Positions 1 through 5,317 of a DNA stretch of 8,961 nucleotides are shown here, one piece after another. The translations under genes were made by a program, and so were the position numbers. The notes beneath the pieces were generated by a model that did not search any database, was not told where the DNA came from, and saw only the letters and a list, made by a program, of their open reading frames with translations. Source of the stretch: DAIPHL01 sp036771375 (lineage in GTDB: Bacteria; Synergistota; Synergistia; Synergistales; Synergistaceae); contig DAIPHL010000096.1 in NCBI GenBank assembly GCA_036771375.1, positions 1 to 8,961 of the forward strand. Direction: 5' to 3'. The first letter of the stretch is position 1; the number at the start of each line of letters is the position of its first letter.

Positions 1-9
1 GGTCGGCGA
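1..9. repeat. left copy of a 9-base terminal inverted match
   Basis: The first nine bases, GGTCGGCGA, are the exact reverse complement of the last nine bases of the window (8953-8961). The match stops at base 10, although 12 of the first 14 positions agree. It may be a contig-end effect, chance, or a real element end. No transposase is encoded inside, so I do not call a mobile element. Confidence 0.4.
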
Positions 10-17
10 AATAAGCG

Positions 18-41
18 CCGCCCCTTCGGGGGCGGTTTTTT
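18..41 (+). terminator. Rho-independent terminator with UUCG tetraloop
   Basis: A perfect 7-bp GC stem (CCGCCCC at 18-24 with GGGGCGG at 29-35) is closed by a TTCG loop and followed at once by six T residues (36-41). It would end a plus-strand transcript entering from left of the window. It lies only 14 bases before the next start codon and 2 bases before its ribosome binding site, leaving no room for a promoter between them. It may therefore also limit read-through into the following gene. Confidence 0.9.
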
Positions 42-55
42 GTGGAGGTGCAAAC

Positions 56-427
56 ATGAGCGACAAGGTCAAACGCTGGTGGCCGATCTTGGACCGTTGG
101 TGTGTGGAGCTCGGTGTGTCTCAATCGCTCGTCCTCGCCGTCATCCATATGGAGAGCGGCGGGAACGAAAACGCAAGGCGATATGAACCGGAGTACCTTA
201 CCAAAGAGCATACGGCGCTTTCGATCGCGCAGCTCTCACGCTTCGCGTACTTCGACCATGGGAAACTCCCCGACGGTCTTCCAATGACGCTTGCCGTGGT
301 CATCGGTATATCGAAACACCCAACGCTTCTTCCCATTCGGCGATACCTCGATACAAAGATCGTCCGCGTCGGCTGTTCGGTATTTTATCGCTTACGGTTC
401 GAGGTTCCTTATTTTACTATGCGGTAG
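56..427 (+). CDS. lytic transglycosylase (SLT-type) relic, probably frameshifted
   Basis: This 123-residue frame starts at an ATG with a good Shine-Dalgarno (GGAGGTG at 44-50, spacing 5). Residues 20-46 resemble the start of a phage-type SLT transglycosylase domain: a helix ending in VIHMESGGN, with E33 at the catalytic glutamate position, then ARRYEPEY. Enzymes of this family cleave peptidoglycan glycan strands, typically for phage lysis or wall remodelling. Residues 48-75 are not recognisable, and the usual serine/glycine-rich segment after the catalytic Glu is missing. Near residues 98-114, LDTKIVRVGC resembles the family's later LDP..I..GC helix. The protein is shorter than usual and stops before the expected tyrosine/asparagine motif. 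A plausible continuation lies in another frame (397-513). I read it as a decayed or frame-disrupted, phage-derived gene; a genuinely divergent short protein remains possible. Confidence 0.5.
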   Translation: MSDKVKRWWPILDRWCVELGVSQSLVLAVIHMESGGNENARRYEPEYLTKEHTALSIAQLSRFAYFDHGKLPDGLPMTLAVVIGISKHPTLLPIRRYLDTKIVRVGCSVFYRLRFEVPYFTMR

Positions 428-513
428 GCATGGCAGGCGATCCTCCAAATGCTACCCTTGTCTTTGATCGGATCGAAGGTGGTTTATTACAGGGTAATAT
501 ACTGCAAGCATAG
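397..513 (+). other. out-of-frame continuation of the transglycosylase relic
   Basis: In the -1 frame relative to the preceding gene, an open stretch with no start codon of its own near the junction reads through YAVGMAGDPPNATLVFDRI and stops at TAG 511-513. An aromatic-rich helix followed by such a segment is what I would expect at the end of an SLT domain, and the main frame stops at 427. This supports one lost or gained base between about 385 and 415. The assignment rests on pattern judgement only. Confidence 0.3.
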
Positions 514-542
514 TTGACATGCGAAATAAAAGACCATAAACC
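514..542 (+). promoter_or_regulatory. possible sigma-70 promoter facing the thioesterase
   Basis: A perfect TTGACA (514-519) is followed by a 17-base spacer and a weak -10, TAAACC (537-542), inside the AT-rich gap. It points right. A transcript from here would cross the tRNA-Ser gene in antisense before reaching the thioesterase at 760. No better plus-strand promoter is visible nearer that gene. Confidence 0.3.
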
Positions 543-593
543 ACGTATTGATGGAAGTGTGCACGAAATGATATGATAACTTATAGTAAATGT

Positions 594-681
594 TGGCGGA
601 GGGCGCAGGATTCGAACCCGCGGTGGGTCGCCCCACAATTGATTTCAAGTCAACCGCCTTCGACCGCTCGGCCAGCCCTCC
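594..681 (-). tRNA. tRNA-Ser (anticodon UGA)
   Basis: On the minus strand the acceptor stem GGAGGGC (675-681) pairs with GCCCTCC (598-604), followed by discriminator G and an encoded CCA (594-596). The D arm is present (GGCCGAGCGG). The anticodon loop CTTGAAA carries TGA (plus-strand 645-647), which reads UCN serine codons. A long variable arm (5-bp stem GTGGG/CCCAC with a 4-base loop), diagnostic of class II tRNAs such as serine, is followed by a T arm with TTCGAAT. All arms pair well, so it should be functional. Its 3' end faces the transglycosylase relic. I saw no clear terminator downstream of it. Confidence 0.97.
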
Positions 682-694
682 ATCCCGAGGGTTT

Positions 695-723
695 ATTATT
701 GCAAAGACACCCGAAATATGCAA
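695..723 (-). promoter_or_regulatory. probable promoter of tRNA-Ser
   Basis: On the minus strand, TTGCAT (plus 718-723), a 17-base spacer and AATAAT (plus 695-700) lie 13 bases upstream of the tRNA 5' end. Spacing and distance suit a sigma-70-type promoter. It overlaps the leader of the divergent thioesterase gene. Confidence 0.45.
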
Positions 724-759
724 CCGATATCCAAAACGGAAAAGGACGGAGAAACCACC

Positions 760-1200
760 ATGCCGCACGACGAATCACCGTACCTTCGTACCTGCACGAT
801 CAGAGTGCGATACAGCGAAACGGACAAGATGGGGATCGTGTACAACGCAAATTATCTTTCATGGTTCGAAGTGGCCCGCACGGAGCTCTGCCGACAATTC
901 GGCACTCCGTACAGCGAATGGGAGAATCAGGGTTTTTACCTCCCCGTCGTGGAAGCGTATTGTCGCTACAAACACCCAGCCGGGTACGACGACCTGGTGG
1001 CACTTTATTGTCGTACACCGATCGACAAGATCAAGCCTCACAGCGTAATCTTCGAGTATCGGGCGATCATCGAAGAAGGACCTCTGCTTGCGGAGGGATG
1101 GACCAAGCACGCGTTTGTCAACGAACGGGGGAGGGTGCTCCGAAGAGAAAACCCCTTTCAGGTTTGGCTCCTGGAGGAGGCGAGGAGATTCGAAAAATAA
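760..1200 (+). CDS. acyl-CoA thioesterase, hotdog fold (4HBT/YbgC family)
   Basis: This 146-residue protein belongs to the single-domain hotdog thioesterases, cytosolic enzymes that hydrolyse acyl-CoA thioesters; the actual acyl substrate cannot be read from sequence. Residues 16-41 contain the family signature: RVRYSETDKMGIVYNANYL, with D22 at the catalytic aspartate position and the substrate-contacting segment running into WFEVARTE. Length is normal for YbgC-like proteins. I start at ATG 760 because GGAG at 748-751 is 8 bases upstream. A further in-frame ATG at 718 would overlap the tRNA-Ser promoter and adds a non-conserved tail. The gene ends at TAA 1198-1200, directly before the pilin-like frame. 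No own promoter is obvious; transcription may come from 514-542. Confidence 0.88.
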   Translation: MPHDESPYLRTCTIRVRYSETDKMGIVYNANYLSWFEVARTELCRQFGTPYSEWENQGFYLPVVEAYCRYKHPAGYDDLVALYCRTPIDKIKPHSVIFEYRAIIEEGPLLAEGWTKHAFVNERGRVLRRENPFQVWLLEEARRFEK

Positions 1201-1681
1201 CGTAAGATCGGCTTTTACCATAGCGGAACTGATCGTGGCGTGTGCCATTTTTTCCTTGCTGCTCACGGTTGTCCTGGTCAATGCGCTTCCGACCCTGAAC
1301 CGCTTCCTCGACCGTGGTTCCGAGTTCAACGTGGAAAGGGAGGTCCGGGAGCTGAAGTTCCGGTTGGACGGCCTTCTCCTTCGTGCGGCCACGTTCCGTA
1401 GAGATTTTACCCTCATCGCTTCCCCGGTGCAGCCGAACGAATATTTTTTTGTCAAATGGGAGGGCGACACGACGCAGGAAACCTGGCGGATGGAGAACAT
1501 CGCGGTCAAATCATCGAACGCCGGCGTATATTCGTTCGTGTACTCCCATCTACATCAGACGTTGACGCCCGCTCTCACCCTTCGTGTCTATCGCAAAGAA
1601 GGCGCGGGATTACATGTCAGTCCATGGCGTGTCAGCATCTCCGGTTACGGTTTCGTGAGAGCGTACAAAACGCCCCGCTGA
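1115..1681 (+). CDS. type IV pilin-like protein (prepilin N-terminal motif), start uncertain
   Basis: The frame encodes a class III prepilin signal: a short basic stretch (NNVRSA) followed by FTIAELIVACAIFSLLLT, with Glu at position 5 of the mature protein and a roughly 25-residue hydrophobic helix. Cleavage would fall between A (1211-1213) and F (1214-1216). The rest is a charged helix and a strand-rich domain of about 125 residues without recognisable motifs, typical of minor pilins or type II secretion pseudopilins. No ATG, GTG or TTG lies in frame between 1118 and the leader. The only available starts are TTG at 1088 (with GAAGAAGGA 7 bases upstream) or TTG at 1115, both deep inside the thioesterase gene and giving an unusually long leader. 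A very strong Shine-Dalgarno at 1173-1187 instead suggests true initiation near 1195-1205, perhaps at GTA 1202, a one-base change from GTG. The gene may be inactivated or misassembled. No partner pilus genes are in view. The start coordinate given is only the nearest canonical codon. Confidence 0.6.
   Translation: MSTNGGGCSEEKTPFRFGSWRRRGDSKNNVRSAFTIAELIVACAIFSLLLTVVLVNALPTLNRFLDRGSEFNVEREVRELKFRLDGLLLRAATFRRDFTLIASPVQPNEYFFVKWEGDTTQETWRMENIAVKSSNAGVYSFVYSHLHQTLTPALTLRVYRKEGAGLHVSPWRVSISGYGFVRAYKTPR
1173..1187 (+). promoter_or_regulatory. strong ribosome binding site with no in-frame start after it
   Basis: GGAGGAGGCGAGGAG contains three overlapping Shine-Dalgarno-like cores at the end of the thioesterase gene. 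It is positioned to drive the pilin-like frame, but the codons after it in that frame (TCG AAA AAT AAC GTA AGA TCG) include no standard start. Confidence 0.5.
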
Positions 1682-1700
1682 ACTTTACGTCATACGGACC

Positions 1701-1729
1701 TTGACGACAATGCCTCCAGCAGCTAAAGT
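1701..1729 (+). promoter_or_regulatory. sigma-70-type promoter of the SORL-like gene and plsY
   Basis: TTGACG (1701-1706), a 17-base spacer and TAAAGT (1724-1729) give a good -35 and a moderate -10 in the gap after the pilin-like gene. The start site would fall near 1736, leaving a leader of about 48 bases that carries a hairpin just before the ribosome binding site. Confidence 0.55.
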
Positions 1730-1747
1730 GGCTTTATTCTCATACCT

Positions 1748-1768
1748 TTGTCCCTGCAGAAGGGACAA
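1748..1768 (+). promoter_or_regulatory. leader stem-loop directly before the ribosome binding site
   Basis: TTGTCCCT (1748-1755) and AGGGACAA (1761-1768) form a perfect 8-bp stem with a GCAGA loop. It begins about 12 bases after the predicted transcription start and ends 1 base before the AGGAGG site (1770-1775). No T tract follows, so it is not a terminator. It could stabilise the 5' end of the message or modulate ribosome access. Confidence 0.55.
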
Positions 1769-1783
1769 GAGGAGGTGTCTTAT

Positions 1784-2152
1784 ATGACAAATCGAACGAG
1801 AAGATTTTCCCTTCGTCTGGCCGGACTTGTCGGCGCGGTACTCATCGCACTTTTCGGTTCCGCCGCCTTTGCGCATCCGCCGAAAGAGGTGATCTTGTCA
1901 TGGAATCCTTCCGGGACGTTGACCGTAAACGTAAAACACAACGTCAACGACCCGCAAAAACACTACATAAACAAGATCCTGATCTTCGTAAACGACAAAG
2001 TGACGGTCCAGAAAGAGTATACTTCACAGCAGAGCTCGGAGGAGTTCCATGACTCATTCTCATTGGGGGCCTTGCCCCCCGGAACGAAGATCAAAGCCGA
2101 GGCGTTCTGCGTGATCATGGGATCCGCGTCCGGCTCGATCAGCGTGCCGTAA
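1784..2152 (+). CDS. exported SORL/desulfoferrodoxin-like beta-sandwich protein
   Basis: This 122-residue protein has a classical Sec signal peptide: basic N-region (NRTRRFSLR), hydrophobic core (residues 12-26) and an AFA cleavage site before H31, so the mature protein would begin HPPKEV. The mature part (about 92 residues) resembles the superoxide-reductase-like (SORL) domain of desulfoferrodoxin/neelaredoxin: H52 and H60 in a KHNVNDPQKHYI segment and C109 in EAFCVIMG. These match the family's H...EHYI and EYCNxHG iron-ligand segments. The final His of the canonical CxxH ligand pair is replaced by Met112, so a normal Fe(His)4Cys centre is unlikely. Redox or metal handling in the cell envelope is an inference. 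I start at ATG 1784 after AGGAGG (1770-1775, spacing 8); an upstream in-frame TTG at 1748 would start inside the leader hairpin. plsY follows 41 bases later, probably in the same transcript. Confidence 0.6.
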   Translation: MTNRTRRFSLRLAGLVGAVLIALFGSAAFAHPPKEVILSWNPSGTLTVNVKHNVNDPQKHYINKILIFVNDKVTVQKEYTSQQSSEEFHDSFSLGALPPGTKIKAEAFCVIMGSASGSISVP

Positions 2153-2193
2153 GGTCTTTTCGTCTCTGCGGCAGGGTGGGGGGGACACAGAAT

Positions 2194-2814
2194 ATGACAG
2201 GCCTATTCGCTTCCCTGTTTTGGATCGCCGTCGGCTACCTGATGGGATCGTGCCCAACCGGTTACCTACTGGTGAAGTCTCTCACGGGCAAAGATATCAG
2301 AGAATTCGGTTCCGGCAACATCGGCGCCACCAACGTGGGGAGAGTTCTCGGCAAAAAATGGGCTGTCGTAACGGCCGTCGTCGACATGTTGAAAGGAGGG
2401 CTCGCGGTCTTGCTCGCGATGTCACTGGGGGTCAAGAGCCCTTTCCTTCTCGCGACCGTCGGTTTTGCGGGCGTCATCGGACACGATTACCCCCTCTGGC
2501 TCGGCTTCAAAGGAGGAAAGGGAGTCGCTACGACATTTGGCGTCTTCGGCTGTTATGATTTCTTCAATCCCTTGCCGGCCATCCTTGGTGGGGTGTCTTG
2601 GTTCTTGATACGAGAGATTTCAGGGTACGTCTCGCCCGCCTCCATGTTGGGATTACTGCTGGCCGTCCTCTTGATGCCTCTTTTTGCCATGCCGACGCCT
2701 TATTTTTACTTCGGCATTCTGTTGGTCGCCCTGACGGTATACAGACACAAAGAGAACATCAAGCGTCTCCTCGGCGGTACCGAAAACAGGGTTCAGCGGA
2801 TTTTCTTCAAATAG
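2194..2814 (+). CDS. plsY: glycerol-3-phosphate acyltransferase PlsY
   Basis: PlsY transfers the acyl group of acyl-phosphate (made by PlsX) to glycerol-3-phosphate, giving lysophosphatidic acid, the first committed step of phospholipid synthesis, at the inner membrane. All three family motifs are present: SGNIGATNVGR (40-50), GHDYPLWLGFKGGKGVAT (96-113) and RHKENIKRLLGGTEN (184-198). About five hydrophobic membrane segments fill the remainder, and the 206-residue length is typical. I choose ATG 2194, preceded by a G-rich site (GGGGGGGA near 2178-2185); an in-frame GTG at 2176 would add six residues with no better binding site. It follows the SORL-like gene on the same strand and ends about 100 bases before the bidirectional terminator. 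No plsX is in view. Confidence 0.96.
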   Translation: MTGLFASLFWIAVGYLMGSCPTGYLLVKSLTGKDIREFGSGNIGATNVGRVLGKKWAVVTAVVDMLKGGLAVLLAMSLGVKSPFLLATVGFAGVIGHDYPLWLGFKGGKGVATTFGVFGCYDFFNPLPAILGGVSWFLIREISGYVSPASMLGLLLAVLLMPLFAMPTPYFYFGILLVALTVYRHKENIKRLLGGTENRVQRIFFK

Positions 2815-2909
2815 TTCCGCATACCTCGCTGAAGAGGCGAGAAGGTTCGTTGTCTCTGTTGCGTGCCCATTTTTCCGCAACGCTCCTCTCACGAAAGAGA
2901 CCACATCCG

Positions 2910-2963
2910 AAAAAACTGAAGAGGGCTCGTGCATCTTCATGCAAAGCCCTCTTCATCTTTTTT
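2910..2963. terminator. bidirectional terminator shared by plsY and ptb
   Basis: A perfect 11-bp stem, TGAAGAGGGCT (2917-2927) with AGCCCTCTTCA (2945-2955), encloses an inner 5-bp stem TGCAT/ATGCA with a CTTC loop (2930-2943). On the plus strand TCTTTTTT follows (2956-2963). On the minus strand the A run at 2910-2915 becomes a T tract one base after the stem. It therefore suits both convergent genes, plsY from the left and ptb from the right. Bases 2815-3039 hold no gene; a lesser 7-bp hairpin lies at 3005-3023. Confidence 0.88.
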
Positions 2964-3039
2964 GAAAAAATCGTCCTCCGGAAACGGACAAACAAAGACC
3001 CTCTCATCTTCGCGAGGAAGATGCCATCAACTCCTCATT

Positions 3040-3963
3040 TTATTTTTTCTTCTGGAAAGCCGCCAGCGCGACCGCGGAAGCGATGGAGAGAAGTTTCGTC
3101 TCCGAGGAATCTGCACGACTCGTGAGTACGATGGGCGCCCTCGCGCCGAGCACGATCCCAGCGGTCTTGTTGCGCGCGAAATAGACGATCGCCTTTGCGA
3201 GCATATTACCGGATTCGATGTCGGGCACCAGCAGGATATCGGCATGTCCTGCCACATCCGACACGATGCCCTTGTGTTTCGCCGACTCTTCGGAAACCGC
3301 GTTGTCGAGGGCGAGCGGGCCATCGATGACACAATCCCTGATCTGGCCACGGCGGTTCATCTGCGTCAGGATCCCGGCATCCAATGTCGGAGGCATTTCC
3401 GGGTTCACGACCTCGACCGCCGCGAGCGCAGCGACCTTCGGACATGCCACGCCAAATGCATGGGCGAGTTTCACGACGTTGTCGACGATGCTGACCTTCG
3501 CCTGGAGATCCGGATACATGTTGAACGCGGGATCGGAGATGAAGAAGATACGATCGTAGTTCTCCACCTCGTGGATATAGACGTGCGAGAGGAGAGAGCC
3601 GGAGCGGAGTCCCTTCTCCTTGTTCAAAACGGCACGCAGGAAATTGGCGGTCTTGACCATGCCCTTCATGAGGATCTCCGCCTTGCCGGAGGATACGAGC
3701 TCGACCGCCTTCAAGCTGGCGGCCGCTTCTCCGCCTTTTTCGTCGACGACCTCGAAATTGGAGAGGTCCGCACCCACCGACGAGACGGCCTTCGCTATCT
3801 TATCCGCATCCCCGACCAGATAGGCCTTCGCGATGCCTTCTTTTCTGGATGCCTCGACGGCAGAAAGGACATCCACATCCTCCGCACAGGCGACGCTGAT
3901 GGTCATAGGACCGACTTCGCGGGCATAGCTCAACAACTCCGTTAAAGAACGCAACTGTTTCAT
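3040..3963 (-). CDS. ptb: phosphate butyryltransferase
   Basis: This 307-residue protein matches the Ptb branch of the phosphate acyltransferase family, which converts butyryl-CoA and phosphate to butyryl-phosphate and CoA (branched acyl-CoAs are often accepted). Family blocks are continuous: MKGMVKTANFLRAVLNKEKG (99-118), LLSHVYIHEV (124-133), RGQIRDCVIDGPLALDNAVS (205-224), VAGHADILLVPDIESGNM (237-254) and GARAPIVLTSRADSSETKL (273-291). Length is typical. Start ATG 3963 is preceded on the minus strand by GAGGAGGT with 10-base spacing. Usually ptb is followed by a butyrate kinase gene (buk) that makes ATP from butyryl-phosphate; here the gene stands alone and ends at a terminator. Short-chain phosphate acetyltransferase activity cannot be excluded, but the sequence blocks favour Ptb. 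Confidence 0.93.
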   Translation of the reverse strand: MKQLRSLTELLSYAREVGPMTISVACAEDVDVLSAVEASRKEGIAKAYLVGDADKIAKAVSSVGADLSNFEVVDEKGGEAAASLKAVELVSSGKAEILMKGMVKTANFLRAVLNKEKGLRSGSLLSHVYIHEVENYDRIFFISDPAFNMYPDLQAKVSIVDNVVKLAHAFGVACPKVAALAAVEVVNPEMPPTLDAGILTQMNRRGQIRDCVIDGPLALDNAVSEESAKHKGIVSDVAGHADILLVPDIESGNMLAKAIVYFARNKTAGIVLGARAPIVLTSRADSSETKLLSIASAVALAAFQKKK

Positions 3964-3989
3964 GACAGAACCGACCTCCTCAGGCGTTT

Positions 3990-4010
3990 CGTATCTCGGA
4001 CCGTGATACG
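3990..4010. promoter_or_regulatory. operator-like dyad in the ptb leader
   Basis: A 21-base near-perfect palindrome is centred on base 4000: arms CGTATC and GATACG, inner CGG and CCG, one mismatched pair. The same heptamer, GCGTTTC, flanks it as direct copies at 3984-3990 and 4010-4016. It lies between the ptb ribosome binding site and a weak predicted ptb promoter, where a repressor site or a leader hairpin would sit. The regulator is unknown. Confidence 0.4.
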
Positions 4011-4033
4011 CGTTTCTTTAATCCAAAAAGAAT

Positions 4034-4063
4034 ACCATAGCGGCACGCTTTCGGGGAGGTCTA
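4034..4063 (-). promoter_or_regulatory. weak candidate promoter of ptb
   Basis: On the minus strand TAGACC (plus 4058-4063), an 18-base spacer and TATGGT (plus 4034-4039) each match four of six consensus positions. A start near 4027 would place the operator-like dyad just inside the transcript. No better minus-strand candidate was seen in the ptb-tgt gap. Confidence 0.3.
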
Positions 4064-4085
4064 TTTTCCGTAAAGCACGCTATTT

Positions 4086-4115
4086 TTGTCCGTTTTGCGC
4101 GAGAAACGTTATAAT
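4086..4115 (+). promoter_or_regulatory. promoter of the tgt-tsaC operon
   Basis: A perfect -10, TATAAT (4110-4115), stands 18 bases after TTGTCC (4086-4091), a four-of-six -35. The start would be near 4122, giving a leader of about 56 bases before tgt. The weak -35 is compensated by the ideal -10. Confidence 0.6.
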
Positions 4116-4177
4116 GATTTTGTTGCGGAATACGACACTTTCCCGTTTTACGGCATAGGAGCAGGTGATTCGATACG

Positions 4178-5317
4178 ATGTCCCGACCGTTTGAATTCAA
4201 AATCATCGCGGAGTGCCCAGTCACGGGGGCGAGAGCCGGTGAATTTTCAACATCCCGCGGTGTCGTGGAAACGCCGCTCTTCATGCCGGTCGGCACACAG
4301 GCGACCGTGAAGGCGATGTCCCCACGCGAGCTGGAGGAGATCGGCGCCCGCATCATCCTTTCGAACACGTACCATCTGCACCTGCGTCCCGGTGCCGAGG
4401 TTGTGGCGAAGGCCGGAGGATTGCACCGCTTCATGGACTGGCCGGGATGTATTCTGACCGACAGCGGGGGCTTCCAGGTCTTTTCGTTGTCGGACCTTCG
4501 CCGGGTGACCGAGGACGGTGTGGAATTTCGCTCGTATCTGGACGGAAGCCGTTGCTTCATGACACCGGAATTGTCGATCGAGATTCAGCAAAAACTCGGC
4601 GCCGACATCGCCATGTGCTTTGACGAATGTGTCTTTCTGCCCGTCGATAAAAACACCTCCAGAAGTGCGATGGAACGGACCGTACGATGGGCCCGTCGTT
4701 GCCTCGATGTCCATACGAGAGAGGACCAGGCTCTCTTTGGCATCGTACAGGGTGCTCTCTTCGAAGACCAACGGCTCGACTGCGCCGGGCGTCTGATCGA
4801 GATGGACTTTCCGGGTTACGCCATCGGAGGCCTGTCGGTGGGGGAGACACACGAAGAGATGTATGGCATCCTCGATACTTTAAAGCCCGTAATGCCAAAA
4901 GACAAACCCCGCTATCTGATGGGGGTCGGAATGCCCGAAAACCTGGTAGAGGGAATCGCGAGGGGAATCGACATGTTCGACTGCGTACTTCCCACGCGCA
5001 ACGGCCGCAACGGCAACCTTCTCACGAGGTTCGGCCGCATCAACATCAAAAACGCCGCGTACGAGAGAGATTTTTCCCCGGTCGACCCGGCTTGTACCTG
5101 CTACTGCTGTCGCAATTTCACCCGGGCATACATCAGGCACCTCTACAAGGCGGGAGAAATCCTCGCGGCCCGACTTTGCTCCTGGCACAACCTGCATTTT
5201 CTGATCCACCTCGTAAAAGATGCCCGAAGCGCGATACTGGAAGGGCGATTCCCCGCGTTTCGACGCGATTTCGTTCGTATGTCGGAGCCGTTCGAACCGG
5301 AGGGCGATCCGCTATGA
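4178..5317 (+). CDS. tgt: queuine/preQ1 tRNA-guanine transglycosylase
   Basis: Tgt swaps guanine-34 of tRNAs with GUN anticodons (Tyr, His, Asn, Asp) for the queuosine precursor preQ1 (or queuine in salvaging bacteria). The 379-residue length is normal. D95 in ILTDSGGFQVFS is the general-acid aspartate with its substrate loop; the nucleophile is D268 in MFDCVLPTRNGRNG. The zinc site is C306-x-C308-x2-C311 with H337, in the family spacing. The N-terminal region (ETPLFMPVGTQATVKAMSP, 31-49) is also typical. ATG 4178 follows AGGTG (4163-4167, spacing 10) within AGGAGCAGGTG. It overlaps tsaC by four bases. No queuosine synthesis genes (queA, queCDEF) are visible. Confidence 0.97.
   Translation: MSRPFEFKIIAECPVTGARAGEFSTSRGVVETPLFMPVGTQATVKAMSPRELEEIGARIILSNTYHLHLRPGAEVVAKAGGLHRFMDWPGCILTDSGGFQVFSLSDLRRVTEDGVEFRSYLDGSRCFMTPELSIEIQQKLGADIAMCFDECVFLPVDKNTSRSAMERTVRWARRCLDVHTREDQALFGIVQGALFEDQRLDCAGRLIEMDFPGYAIGGLSVGETHEEMYGILDTLKPVMPKDKPRYLMGVGMPENLVEGIARGIDMFDCVLPTRNGRNGNLLTRFGRINIKNAAYERDFSPVDPACTCYCCRNFTRAYIRHLYKAGEILAARLCSWHNLHFLIHLVKDARSAILEGRFPAFRRDFVRMSEPFEPEGDPL

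Noticed and set aside
485..499. 6-bp hairpin (TATTAC/GTAATA) as terminator for the tRNA
   Set aside because: The stem is short and AT-rich, lies about 95 bases beyond the tRNA, and has no T tract on the minus strand.
573..1205. Long plus-strand frame overlapping the tRNA and thioesterase
   Set aside because: It runs through the tRNA-Ser gene and is out of frame with the clearly conserved thioesterase; its composition is arginine- and serine-rich like a shadow frame.
3005..3023. CATCTTC/GAAGATG hairpin as ptb terminator
   Set aside because: No T tract follows on the minus strand; the stronger bidirectional hairpin at 2910-2963 explains termination better.
2929..3945. 338-residue plus-strand frame opposite ptb
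   Set aside because: It is antisense to a well-conserved Ptb over nearly its whole length, rich in Arg, Asp and His, and begins inside the terminator hairpin.
4687..5313. Upstream extension of the tsaC frame inside tgt
   Set aside because: This part is low-complexity arginine- and proline-rich sequence in the shadow of tgt; the conserved TsaC domain begins only after ATG 5314.
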